DNA from: Polaribacter glomeratus
Lineage (GTDB): Bacteria > Bacteroidota > Bacteroidia > Flavobacteriales > Flavobacteriaceae
Direction: 5' to 3'
Assembly (NCBI RefSeq): GCF_002954665.1
Contig: NZ_MSCM01000002.1
Location: forward strand, 654,767 to 718,766
DNA length: 64,000 nt
Part shown: positions 17,901-26,186 of the stretch, piece after piece
Numbering within the stretch: the first letter of the stretch is position 1
Layout: the number at the start of each line of letters is the position of its first letter
Translations under genes and position numbers: made by a program
The notes under the pieces: model-generated
Database searches by the model: none
What the model was told of the DNA's origin: nothing
What the model saw: only the letters and a program-made list of their open reading frames with translations

Positions 17901-18283
17901 ATACTTGCCAAAATTAAATCAGAGTCATTTATACTTTCTTTAAGTTGTAAAATATTTAGCAACTTATCTTGAACTTCCGGAAAATGATTGCCGATAATTT
18001 TTGAAGAATCTTGCAAAGAAATTCCCTTTCGTAAACCAATCAATTTAAAAACAGGAATTGCAATAAACCGAATTAGTAAAAAAGCTTCCACTAAAATAAA
18101 CAGCCAAAATAAAATAGTTCTTGCTGTTGGTTTTAACCACAAAAAATATTCTAAAAATAAGGTAAAAAAAAGATACATACATCCTAAAGAAAAAAAGAGA
18201 ATAATTCCTTTAATCAATTCATTTGTGTAATATTTACGAGTAAATTGATGTAACTTTTGCGCTATGTTATTGTATCCATCCAT
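14906..18283 (-). CDS. Large DUF4175-family membrane protein with coiled coil
   Basis: About 1125 residues, conserved in flavobacteria, function unknown. Membrane helices lie near the N-terminus (starting around IKGIILFFSLGCMY, then AFLLIRFI and VPILIWVISFF), followed by a periplasm-like beta-rich region, then several hundred residues of Lys/Glu/Gln-rich coiled coil, and a low-complexity Gly/Lys/Glu stretch. An ATG at 18322 would add 13 residues (MQIVAKTVFLLVI), but the ATG at 18283 (MDGYNNIAQKLHQF) looks like the family start. It is co-transcribed with ybeY and mnmG. Confidence 0.82.
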   Translation of the reverse strand: MDGYNNIAQKLHQFTRKYYTNELIKGIILFFSLGCMYLFFTLFLEYFLWLKPTARTILFWLFILVEAFLLIRFIAIPVFKLIGLRKGISLQDSSKIIGNHFPEVQDKLLNILQLKESINDSDLILASINKKSEELAPIPFLKAIDFKQNKKYLKYAIVPILIWVISFFTGTNSALNESLDRVVNYKTAYNPPAPFLFSVLNTDLKVIQGKPIIISVKTIGSIVPSEAKIFFNNQEYFLQNTGNATFSYTFSDVQESINFYLEANGVQSQDYQIVVIGTPIIKNISLDLKYPSYLGRRNETIQNSGNLTVPEGTNITWKVATVKTNAVAFISNQKRELFKSLENDNFEYSKRIQNDISYQISSSNKNLTDFESLQFSVDVVKDENPSISVTSNIDSISRGVAQFAGQISDDYGLRKLQLIYYNEENQNKTQPIDIEITKENIQTFFYQFPDGLSLQKGINYELYFQVYDNDAVNGNKSAKSKIFKYRQKSEEEVEEQLLQEQKETINNLENSLQKQKKQQEQLETIQKDLQNKKEINWNDKKKVDNFIKRQEQYKQMMERQTDKLQDNLDEKKEPNESLQEKKEDLKQRIEELKKMDKQQKLLDEIQKIADKLNKEDLVEKAKELAQQNKQQQRSLEKTLELVKRFYVEQKTMQIANKIEELSKKQEELEKKVATSLESQKEIKKEFEDIKNELEELNKDNEKLKKPMELPDVEDEKEDVDKELKNIEENLKDQNSKEAKKSQKQSSKKMKEMSVKMKKSMMEMEGESMEENMEDLRKILENLVIFSYQQEQLMNKFSETSTTHPDFGKDLKKQNEIKKYFEHIDDSLYVLAMRLPKISTKIQDDLASVHYNLDQSLDNFSENLFPQGISNQRYVMTSTNNLADYLSNILSSMKNNMSMKMGKGKKGGEGFSLPDLIKKQEGLSEKMKEGMKKGDKKGEGKEGEKPDENGKPGEKGKKGEKGKEGKSGENGQKKGDGEGGSNDDLDGELYEIYKQQSQLRQELKDAIKESENGNPGGNAAAKKVLKTMEQLENEILERGFNSVTLQKMQNLNYELLKLDKAALEQGKEKQRKSTSNQKETQKNNLKQLEFKKQFYNQTEILNRQSLPLQQIYKSKVRDYFSDIKKE

Positions 18284-18417
18284 AATAACTAATAAAAATA
18301 CTGTTTTTGCGACGATTTGCAATCAAAAAATTGTTAAAACGATTTGTAAGTATATTAAAAACGAAACAACTAAGTATTTGTAACCAATCGATTTTTTTGA
18401 GATTAAAATGATAAACT

Positions 18418-19257
18418 ATGAAAAATATAACTCAACTTTTCTTTTTATTTATTAGTATTTCTGTGTTTTCTCAAAGCCCGTGGACACAAGAAAAAGGAAA
18501 ATTTTACACACAAATTTCTTTCTCTACAATTCCGTATTATAACACCTTATTTGGCAACCCAGACTATACAATTGCTGGTAAAATTTCTGACAACACGCTT
18601 CAGTTTTTTAGTGAATATGGTATTTCTGATAAAACGAGCTTCCTAGTTAATTTACCTTATAAATTAATTAAGAATAAAGGTTTGGTAAATCCGTGTTTGG
18701 TTGCTCCTTGCCCAGAATATACGAACGAAAAAAATGCTTTAGGAAATATTGAAATCGGAATTAAACACAACTTTTATAAAAAAGATTGGTTACTTTCTGG
18801 CCAACTTTCTTTAGAAGCAAATACAGGTTCTTTTGATAACAATTCAGGATTAAAAACAGGATATGATGCTTATACTTTTTCTCCGCTTTTCTTAGCAGGA
18901 AAAAGTTTTTAAAAATCCTATTTACAGACCTATATTGGCACAAAACTAAGAACAAATAATTATAGTTCTAACTTTAAAATTGGAGGAGAATATGGCGGTA
19001 AAATCTCTAAAAACGTTTGGTTGATTGGTTTTCTAGACATCGAAAAATCTTTTAAAAATGGCGATATCGTTTTACCCGCTTCGAATTTAGCTACGGGTTT
19101 GTACGTAAATGACCAAGAATACGGAGTTATTGGCATAAAAGCAATTGGAGAGTTTACAGATGATTTGGGTATTACAGCGAGCTTACCAGCTGCATTTTTT
19201 GGTAATAATGTTGCACAACAAATAGCCTTGTCTTTTGGAATTTATAAGAAGTTTTAA
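18418..19257 (+). pseudogene. Outer-membrane transporter-like protein, interrupted by one in-frame TAA
   Basis: The frame starting MKNITQLFFLFISISVFSQ (signal peptide) runs 164 codons to a TAA at 18910-18912 and continues in the same frame without other stops for 114 more codons to 19257, ending FGIYKKF, a beta-barrel-like C-terminal Phe. Sequence after the stop (YLQTYIGTKLRTNNYSS) continues the beta-strand pattern. So a single nonsense change splits an otherwise intact protein of about 279 residues, resembling MetA-pathway/phenol-degradation-type outer-membrane proteins only in general texture. The stop could be genuine or a sequencing error. Confidence 0.75.
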
Positions 19258-19420
19258 GTTCACCCATTTACTATTTGTTTCAAAATGCATTAAAACAGTT
19301 TTAACAAGGTTTTACAGAGAGTAAACAAAAGGTATTCCGATAAGATTCCACTACTTGCATTCAAGTTAAAATCAAGCAAAAATCAAGTAAAATAATTACA
19401 AAATAACAAATACTAAAATT

Positions 19421-19459
19421 AAAAGTCCTCACAAGTTTTAAAACCTGTGAGGACTTTTT
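19421..19459. terminator. Bidirectional terminator between convergent genes
   Basis: AAAAGTCCTCACA pairs with TGTGAGGACTTTTT, with T runs on both strands. It serves the pseudogene on the plus strand and the SLC13 gene on the minus strand. Confidence 0.8.
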
Positions 19460-19493
19460 CTATAAACTAAATTATCTTTTTATTGAAATACAC

Positions 19494-20936
19494 TTAAGAA
19501 AATCCCCATATAATTGGCAATACAAAATATACAATTAAGGTTAACAAAATAATAGAAACAATATTAAGCCAAACTCCTTTTTTAACCATATCCTGAATTT
19601 CTAAATACCCAGAACCAAAAACAACAGCGTTTGGCGGAGTTGCAACCGGCAACATAAAAGCGCAAGAAGCGGCGACAGTAGCGCCAACTAATAAATAATA
19701 TTCGTGAACCCCAATTGCTGCTGCTAAAGAAACTAAAACAGGTAAAAGCATTGCTGTGGTTGCTAGATTTGATGTAATTTCGGTTAGGAAATTAACAGAA
19801 GCTATTAAAATAAAAAGTAAAACGATTAGAGGTATGGTTTCTAAAGAAGTTAATTGAGAACCAATCCAAACTGCTAATCCGCTTTGTTCAAAGCCAGATG
19901 CTAATGCCATTCCTCCTCCAAAGAGCAATAAAATTCCCCAAGGTAATCTAATGGTATCTTGCCAATCTAATAATTTTACACACTTTTTATTACTTGGTAA
20001 AATAAATAAAATTACCGCTGCGATAATGGCAATAATTGTATCGTCTATTGCCAGAATAAATTTTGATAAAAAGAAAGATCTTGTAATCCATGCCAATGCC
20101 GTTAAAACGAAAACTGATAAGATCAACTTTTCTTCAAAAGAGAAAGTTCCCAATTCTTTAAGTTGTCTGTCAATTTCATCCTTGCCTCCTGGAAATGTTT
20201 TTTGTTTGAATTTAAAAGCAATTTTAGTAAGATATAACCAACACAATACTAAAAAAACAACACTTATGGGAAATCCAAACATAAACCATTGCGAAAACGT
20301 AATTTCTGTATTGTAGCTTTCTTGCACAACACCTGCCAAAACTAAGTTTGGTGGCGTACCAATTAAAGTGGCCATTCCGCCAATAGAAGCGCTATATGCA
20401 ATTGCAAGCATTAAAGCTTTTGCAAATATCATATTTTCGTTTTCTTCGGTATTTGGATTGTCTTTTAGCTGTGAAACAATTGCCATGCCAACAGGCAAAA
20501 TCATTACGGCAGTTGCTGTATTTGAAATCCACATCGATAAAAATGCTGTGGCAACCATGAAGCCTAAAATAATTTGTGTAACATTTGTACCAACTACTTT
20601 TATAATACTTAATGCAATTCTTTTATGTAAATTCCATTTTTCTATTGCAATTGATAAAATAAAACCACCAATAAATAGAAAAATATATTTGTGTCCAAAC
20701 GATTCTGTGGTTTCAGAAAGCGATAAACCTCCGCTTAACGGAAAAAGAACGATGGGTAATAACGCGGTTACAGATATAGAAACAGCTTCTGTAATCCACC
20801 AAATAGCTACCCACAATGCAGATGCTAAAACTGCATTTGCTTGTTCTGATAAACCTTCTGGATGAAAAAAAATAAGTGTTACAATAAAAGTGATTGGGCC
20901 TAAAAATAGACCAATATTTTTTTTAGTTAGTATCAA
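19494..20936 (-). CDS. SLC13/DASS-family anion:sodium symporter
   Basis: 480 residues, about 11-12 membrane helices. Imports di- or tricarboxylates (or sulfate) with sodium across the inner membrane. The family motifs are clear: SNTATAVMILP and GTPPNLVLAG in the first repeat, and TSNLATTAMLLP and ATPPNAVVFGSG in the second, each with the paired SNT/TPPN type of substrate and sodium site. Length is normal. It is transcribed alone and convergent with the pseudogene. Which anion is carried cannot be read off. Confidence 0.9.
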   Translation of the reverse strand: MILTKKNIGLFLGPITFIVTLIFFHPEGLSEQANAVLASALWVAIWWITEAVSISVTALLPIVLFPLSGGLSLSETTESFGHKYIFLFIGGFILSIAIEKWNLHKRIALSIIKVVGTNVTQIILGFMVATAFLSMWISNTATAVMILPVGMAIVSQLKDNPNTEENENMIFAKALMLAIAYSASIGGMATLIGTPPNLVLAGVVQESYNTEITFSQWFMFGFPISVVFLVLCWLYLTKIAFKFKQKTFPGGKDEIDRQLKELGTFSFEEKLILSVFVLTALAWITRSFFLSKFILAIDDTIIAIIAAVILFILPSNKKCVKLLDWQDTIRLPWGILLLFGGGMALASGFEQSGLAVWIGSQLTSLETIPLIVLLFILIASVNFLTEITSNLATTAMLLPVLVSLAAAIGVHEYYLLVGATVAASCAFMLPVATPPNAVVFGSGYLEIQDMVKKGVWLNIVSIILLTLIVYFVLPIIWGFS

Positions 20937-21438
20937 AATATGCTGTTTTATTTAAATAGTAAATCTACTGCTTTTTCTAGCATTGGCTTAAAATCATGAT
21001 TTAAAAATTTATTCACCTGTATTTTTCATGTAAAAAAAAACGTATTATTTTTTGCTAAATTTATATCTTGTTATAAAATAATAAACACTTGAAGTTCTAT
21101 TGTTTTCTTGTGCATCTGCAAATTCGTTTGTTTGCTATGTGTTTTAATCTAAAGTATAGTCTAATTTGCTAACTTATAAATAGATTTGTTTAGAAAAAAC
21201 AAAAAATGTTAAACTATAAAAATAAGTATAGTAAGCCTTGTAATACATCAATTAGTTTCTGAATCCACATCACACGAAGTGTATTTTAATCCTATAAAAA
21301 GTAACAAACCTTTTACTAAATATAAGTGTCGTGTGCCAATTTTTAAAATCTATTTAACTTACAAATGAACTTCTTAGCTTCTCTAAGAATGCTTAACAGA
21401 ATAATCTATAAATCCGTGCCTATTTTTTTTAGAAAAAC
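20937..21438. other. Intergenic region, no gene seen
   Basis: About 500 bases between the divergent SLC13 and gltX genes. AT-rich, with no credible short gene or RNA that I can recognise. Confidence 0.5.
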
Positions 21439-21446
21439 TATCTTTG
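21439..21446 (+). promoter_or_regulatory. Bacteroidota -7 promoter box (TATCTTTG) for gltX
   Basis: Matches TAnnTTTG and ends 22 bases before the gltX ATG. No convincing -33 TTTG at the usual spacing. Confidence 0.5.
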
Positions 21447-21468
21447 TAACTTCAAAAAAACAAAGAAA

Positions 21469-22989
21469 ATGGAATCTAATGTACGCGTTCGTTTTGCACC
21501 AAGTCCTACAGGACCTTTACACATTGGTGGTGTAAGAACGGCTTTATACAATTACTTATTTGCTAAAAAAAATAACGGAACATTTATTTTAAGAATAGAA
21601 GATACAGATCAAACACGTTATGTACCAAATGCAGAAAAATATATTATAGATTCTTTAAACTGGTGCAATATTCCTTTTGATGAAGGCCCAAATAAGAACG
21701 AAAAGTTTGGTCCTTATAAACAATCAGAACGAAAAGATTTATATAAAGAATATGCAGCTATTTTAATAAATACAAGTTGGGCATATTATGCTTTTGACAC
21801 ATCCGAAGAACTAGATTTTCTTAGAAAAGAACATGAAGAAAACGGCAAAACCTTTATTTATAATTGGCATAATAGAGCAAAAGGAAAGCTTGTAAATTCG
21901 TTGGTTTTAACAGATGAAGAAGTAAAAGCCAAAATAAATGCTGGCGAAAATTATGTAATCCGTTTTAAATCTCCGCAAGATGAAGTTTTAGAAATGGTGG
22001 ATGAAATACGTGGAAAAATAACCATTGATACCAATACTTTAGATGATAAAATTTTATTTAAAAGTGACGGTATGCCAACCTATCATTTAGCAAATATTGT
22101 TGATGATCATTTAATGGAAATTAGCCATGTAATTAGAGGTGAAGAATGGTTACCTTCTATGCCATTGCATGTTTTATTATACAGAGCTTTTGGCTGGTAT
22201 ACTCCAAAATTTGCCCACTTACCCTTAATTTTAAAACCAGTTGGTAAAGGAAAATTAAGCAAAAGAGATGGCGATAAATTAGGTTTCCCGGTGTTTCCAT
22301 TATCTTATACAAATGAAGAAACAAACGAAATTTCGAAAGGATATAAAGAAGAAGGCTATTTTGCAGATTCTTTTATAAATATGCTGGCTTTCTTAGGATG
22401 GAATCCTGGTACAGAACAAGAAATTTTTTCTTTGGATGAATTAGTACAGGCTTTTGATTTAAAACGTGTAAGTAAATCTGGCGCTAAATTTAATCCTGAT
22501 AAAACAAAGTGGTTTAATCAACAATACATGCAGCAAAAAAATGATGCAGAATTAACTGATTTATACCTACCAATTTTGTCAGAAAAAGGAATTACAAAGG
22601 ACAAAGTTTTCGTTGAAAAAGTAGTTGCATCGATAAAAGAAAGAGCTGTTTTTGTTGCTGATTTTTGGGAATTATCTAACTTCTTTTTTGAAGCCCCAAC
22701 AGAATTTGATGAAAAAGCATCAAAGAAAAACTGGAAAGAAGATACCGCAGAACTTATGCAGCAATTAATTGCATTTATTTCTACAATTGAAGACTTTTCA
22801 TCTGCAAATACCGAAAATGAAATTAAAGAATGGATTACGGCTAAAGAAATTGGTTTTGGTAAAGTAATGCAACCTTTGCGTTTGAGTTTAGTAGGCGCTT
22901 TAAAAGGACCTCACTTGTTCGATATTATAGAAATGATTGGCAAAGAAGAAACTATTAAAAGAATTGAAAATGCAATAAAAAACCTATAA
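21469..22989 (+). CDS. gltX: Glutamyl-tRNA synthetase
   Basis: Charges tRNA-Glu. 506 residues, class I synthetase. The HIGH-type motif is PLHIGG (16-21) and the KMSKS-type motif is KLSKRDGD around residue 263. RIEDTDQTR follows HIGH as in all GluRS, and the C-terminal anticodon-binding helical domain is complete. It is followed after 2 bases by a small exported protein gene, probably in the same transcript. Confidence 0.97.
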   Translation: MESNVRVRFAPSPTGPLHIGGVRTALYNYLFAKKNNGTFILRIEDTDQTRYVPNAEKYIIDSLNWCNIPFDEGPNKNEKFGPYKQSERKDLYKEYAAILINTSWAYYAFDTSEELDFLRKEHEENGKTFIYNWHNRAKGKLVNSLVLTDEEVKAKINAGENYVIRFKSPQDEVLEMVDEIRGKITIDTNTLDDKILFKSDGMPTYHLANIVDDHLMEISHVIRGEEWLPSMPLHVLLYRAFGWYTPKFAHLPLILKPVGKGKLSKRDGDKLGFPVFPLSYTNEETNEISKGYKEEGYFADSFINMLAFLGWNPGTEQEIFSLDELVQAFDLKRVSKSGAKFNPDKTKWFNQQYMQQKNDAELTDLYLPILSEKGITKDKVFVEKVVASIKERAVFVADFWELSNFFFEAPTEFDEKASKKNWKEDTAELMQQLIAFISTIEDFSSANTENEIKEWITAKEIGFGKVMQPLRLSLVGALKGPHLFDIIEMIGKEETIKRIENAIKNL

Positions 22990-22991
22990 TC

Positions 22992-23558
22992 ATGAAAAAA
23001 CTTATTTTACTTATCGTTTTGTGTTGTGCATTTACAGCAGAAGCTCAATTTAGAAACGGCCAAAGAAACGGCCAAAGACAGCGTCAAAACGACATACCGC
23101 AAACCCAACAAAAGGCTCCAGACCCAAATTTTGAAGTTGAAAAATACATAGGAATTGTGGTGTATGATATTGAAAAAGCAGCTAAGAAATCGAGTATAAA
23201 ATTAAAATCCGAAGAAGGAAAACTATTTTTTAAAACATTAACAGATTATAATAAAGTAGTTAAAGGTATTACTAGAATTAATAGCTTTTTACTGAGAAGC
23301 ACAAAAGAAATGGTTGAAAATTTTCAAAAAATTTCTATGAAAAGTGGTGATTTTTCTCAGCAACCAGAGATTATTAAAAAAATGAACGAAAATTTAGAAC
23401 CGCTTAGCAATACGCTTAAAGAGGAAGATAAAAAGTTGGATGCAACCCTAAAAACTACGCTTTCTGAAAAACAATATAAAAAATGGATTAAATTTAATAA
23501 AAAATTAAATAAAACTTTCAATCAAGAAGTTGAAGCTGAAGTTGAAACACAAGATTAA
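22992..23558 (+). CDS. Hypothetical periplasmic protein, 188 aa
   Basis: A signal peptide ends at about residue 18 (AEAQ), followed by a Gln/Arg/Asn-rich stretch with a short duplication (RNGQ RNGQ) and then a mostly helical domain. The segment LSEKQYKKWIKFNKKL resembles the LTxxQ-type region of Spy/CpxP-like periplasmic proteins, but the match is weak. The gene is nearly fused to gltX and is conserved after gltX in related genomes as far as I recall. Function unknown. Confidence 0.65.
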   Translation: MKKLILLIVLCCAFTAEAQFRNGQRNGQRQRQNDIPQTQQKAPDPNFEVEKYIGIVVYDIEKAAKKSSIKLKSEEGKLFFKTLTDYNKVVKGITRINSFLLRSTKEMVENFQKISMKSGDFSQQPEIIKKMNENLEPLSNTLKEEDKKLDATLKTTLSEKQYKKWIKFNKKLNKTFNQEVEAEVETQD

Positions 23559-23576
23559 AAATATAATTTTTTACAT

Positions 23577-23610
23577 AAAAACCCTGTATAAAGAAATTTT
23601 TGCAGGGTTT
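23577..23610 (+). terminator. Rho-independent terminator of the gltX transcript
   Basis: AAAACCCTG and CAGGGTTTT form a stem around a loop of about 16 bases, followed by CTTTTTT. Confidence 0.7.
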
Positions 23611-23715
23611 TCTTTTTTAAAAAATGTAACATTTTTAACAAAGTGCGTCAAATAGATACCTATTAAAATTCAGTATCTTTACTTAAATATATTATTAACT
23701 TTTAAAAACAATATT

Positions 23716-24639
23716 ATGCCAACAATTGCAATTATTATTATAGTTATTATCGGCCTCATTTTATTTGCTTCATTTTATACCGTAAAGCAACAAACTGCTG
23801 CTATTTTAGAACGTTTTGGAAAATTTAATACTATTAGCTCGTCTGGTTTAAGATTAAAAATTCCTATTATAGATAAAGTTGCAGGAAGATTGAGTTTAAA
23901 AATTCAGCAATTAGATGTAATTATTGAAACCAAAACATTAGATGACGTTTTTGTTAAATTAAAAGTTTCTGTACAATATAAAGTTATTTCTGAAAAAGTA
24001 TACGATGCTTTTTACAAGTTAGATTATCCTCACGATCAAATTACTTCTTATGTTTTTGATGTTGTAAGAGCAGAAGTGCCTAAAATGAAATTAGATGACG
24101 TTTTTGTTAAAAAAAATGATATAGCTATTGCTGTAAAAACTGAATTAAATGATGCCATGGTAGATTATGGTTTTGATATTATTAGAACCTTAGTTACAGA
24201 TATTGATCCAGATCCTCAAGTAAAAATAGCAATGAACAGAATTAATGCTTCTGAACGTGAAAAAATTGCTGCTCAGTTTGAAGGTGATGCACAACGTATA
24301 TTAATTGTAGAACGTGCCAAAGCAGAAGCAGAAAGCAAGCGTTTACAAGGGCAAGGTATTGCAGATCAAAGACGTGAAATTGCTCGTGGTTTAGAAGAAT
24401 CTGTAGAGGTTTTAAATAAAGTGGGTATCAACTCTCAAGAAGCTTCTGCTTTAATTGTAGTAACGCAACATTATGACACTTTACAATCTATTGGTCAGCA
24501 CACAAATAGTAACTTAATATTATTACCAAATACGCCACAAGCAGGTAGTACTATGTTAAATGATATGGTTGCAAGTTTTACTGCTAGTAATCAAATTGGT
24601 GAAGCAATGAAAAACCAAAAACCTAAAAAGAAAGATTAA
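23716..24639 (+). CDS. SPFH/Band 7 domain membrane protein
   Basis: 307 residues: an N-terminal membrane helix (about 3-21), then a stomatin/prohibitin-like SPFH domain (VKQQTAAILERFGKF through to about 190) and an Ala/Glu/Arg-rich coiled coil (REKIAAQFEGDAQRILIVERA). Such proteins form large rings at the membrane and organise lipid domains or attach to proteases. It is more like the stomatin/HflK side than flotillin. Single gene with its own terminator. Confidence 0.88.
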   Translation: MPTIAIIIIVIIGLILFASFYTVKQQTAAILERFGKFNTISSSGLRLKIPIIDKVAGRLSLKIQQLDVIIETKTLDDVFVKLKVSVQYKVISEKVYDAFYKLDYPHDQITSYVFDVVRAEVPKMKLDDVFVKKNDIAIAVKTELNDAMVDYGFDIIRTLVTDIDPDPQVKIAMNRINASEREKIAAQFEGDAQRILIVERAKAEAESKRLQGQGIADQRREIARGLEESVEVLNKVGINSQEASALIVVTQHYDTLQSIGQHTNSNLILLPNTPQAGSTMLNDMVASFTASNQIGEAMKNQKPKKKD

Positions 24640-24658
24640 TTTAATTCTTTTTAAAATT

Positions 24659-24697
24659 AAAAAAGCTCAATCTGTTTTATACAAATTGAGCTTTTAA
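24659..24697. terminator. Bidirectional terminator
   Basis: AAAAAGCTCAAT pairs with ATTGAGCTTTT between the convergent SPFH and tatA genes. Confidence 0.75.
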
Positions 24698-24719
24698 ATT
24701 TTATTAAAATAAATTTAGA

Positions 24720-24905
24720 TTACTTTTTTTCTTCGGAATCTTCTTTACTTTCTTTAGCAGCGTTTTTGAACTCTTTAAGTCCACCACCTAAGCCTTTCAT
24801 TAATTCTGGTATCTTTTTACCACCAAACATTAATAAAACTAAAACAACAATAATCGCTATTTGCCAAGGTCCTACAATTCCTAAATATATAGATAAGCTA
24901 TTCAT
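24720..24905 (-). CDS. tatA: Twin-arginine translocase subunit TatA
   Basis: 61 residues with the compact TatA layout: a short N-terminal part ending GPWQ, one membrane helix ([14 protein letters not shown]), the FGGKKIPEL hinge, an amphipathic helix ([17 protein letters not shown]) and a short acidic tail. This is the standard flavobacterial TatA, which forms the translocation pore with TatC. It is followed on the plus-strand side by the convergent SPFH gene and preceded by the head-GIN gene on the same strand. Confidence 0.92.
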   Translation of the reverse strand: MNSLSIYLGIVGPWQIAIIVVLVLLMFGGKKIPELMKGLGGGLKEFKNAAKESKEDSEEKK

Positions 24906-24947
24906 AAGATTTAATTTTGTGAGTACAAAGATACGAAAAGGTTTTAA

Positions 24948-25637
24948 TTAATCTCTTTTTTGAATAATTCCTCCTATTACTTTTTTATCCTTTATAACTT
25001 CTGGTTCTCCTTTGTAAAAAATAGAACCGCCAAAACTTACTTTTGCGTTTAAAGTTTCGCCAGCTAAAATTTCTGCTTTTGCACCTGTACCCGCAATCAC
25101 GGTTGAGTTTACTTTTGCTTTTAAAGCAAATCCATTATAAACACCATATAAATCTACCACTACATCTTGGTTTTTTGTTATTCCGGTTAATTTTATAATT
25201 CCCCCAGAAGAAGCTCTAACGTTCAAACTTTTTGTGTTTACCACTAAGTTTATAAACGCTCTTTCTTGCACATTTACTTCTAATTTGTCTTGGGTAATTT
25301 CTTTTCCTGTAATTGTTGCACCTTCATTTGCATCAATAATAGCAATAGCTGAGTTATAATAAAGCTTTATTAAAACCTGCCCATTTGCTGCATTGTTAGC
25401 TGGTTTTAAAGAAAATGGTAAGGATAATTTTAAAGTATTATCAACATTTTTAATTTTTACCATTTCAGCTTTTTCGCCTGTAATTTCTAACTTTTGTTCC
25501 TTTGATTTTATCAACTCTACTTCAATACCATTATAAACTTTTAGAATTGTAAAATCTCCTAGATTATTGGTTACGGTAGATTGTGCTAAAAAATTAAAAC
25601 TAATTAATAAAGCACTTATAAAAATTATTTTTTTCAT
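24948..25637 (-). CDS. Head-GIN (DUF2807) exported protein
   Basis: 229 residues. A signal peptide of about 18 residues (ending FLAQS) is followed by the DUF2807/head-GIN beta-helical region that starts FTILKVYNGIEVELI. Repeated beta-strand-turn units (for example INLVVNTKSLNVRASSGGIIKLTG) suggest a small parallel beta-helix. Bacteroidota have many such secreted adhesin-like proteins, function not established. Single gene, 43 bases upstream of tatA on the same strand. Confidence 0.8.
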   Translation of the reverse strand: MKKIIFISALLISFNFLAQSTVTNNLGDFTILKVYNGIEVELIKSKEQKLEITGEKAEMVKIKNVDNTLKLSLPFSLKPANNAANGQVLIKLYYNSAIAIIDANEGATITGKEITQDKLEVNVQERAFINLVVNTKSLNVRASSGGIIKLTGITKNQDVVVDLYGVYNGFALKAKVNSTVIAGTGAKAEILAGETLNAKVSFGGSIFYKGEPEVIKDKKVIGGIIQKRD

Positions 25638-25743
25638 GATTTTAAAGTTTACTTAAAATACTTAAATCAATAAGTATACCAGTATAAAGTGTTAATTTGT
25701 GTTTTATTGTGGCAAAGATGGATAAATTAATTTTATACAAAAC

Positions 25744-25772
25744 AAAAAAAATGCACCAAATTGATGCATTTT
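25744..25772 (-). terminator. Rho-independent terminator of the rnr-ybjQ-like transcript
   Basis: AAATGCACC...GATGCATTT forms a stem with T-rich runs on both sides; on the minus strand it ends the YbjQ-family gene. Confidence 0.65.
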
Positions 25773-25822
25773 TAAATTATTTGTTTGTGATTATTTTTAA
25801 AATTATAATACCAACTTAAAAT

Positions 25823-26146
25823 CTATTTAACTTTTACGGCTGTACCTGTAATTGAAACTAATAGAGTTGATGAATTTGCAACAGGTTCTATATCTAATTG
25901 AATACCTACCACTGCATTTGCACCCAATTTTGTAGCATTCTCTTTCAACTTTTGAAATGCTACTTCTTTCAAAGATTCTACACCTGCTTCATAGTTTTCA
26001 TAATATTTAGAAGTATTAAACATATCTTTAAAAGACATTGTAGTTCCTTTGTAAGAATAGCTAGAATTGTATGCTGTACCCGTAACGATTCCTAAATAAT
26101 CTACTATTTGAAAATTTTCGATATTTGGTGTTGTTGTTAAAATCAT
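25823..26146 (-). CDS. YbjQ/UPF0145 family protein
   Basis: 107 residues of the heavy-metal-binding-domain/YbjQ family: it begins with TTTPNIENFQIVDYLGIVTG and has the conserved segment LKENATKLGANAVVGIQLD near the C-terminus. These small proteins form pentamers; their role is not established despite the family label. It lies 40 bases after rnr on the same strand and is probably co-transcribed. Confidence 0.85.
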   Translation of the reverse strand: MILTTTPNIENFQIVDYLGIVTGTAYNSSYSYKGTTMSFKDMFNTSKYYENYEAGVESLKEVAFQKLKENATKLGANAVVGIQLDIEPVANSSTLLVSITGTAVKVK

Positions 26147-26186
26147 TAGTATTAATTATTATTTTTTATACGTTTGTGTTTTATAT

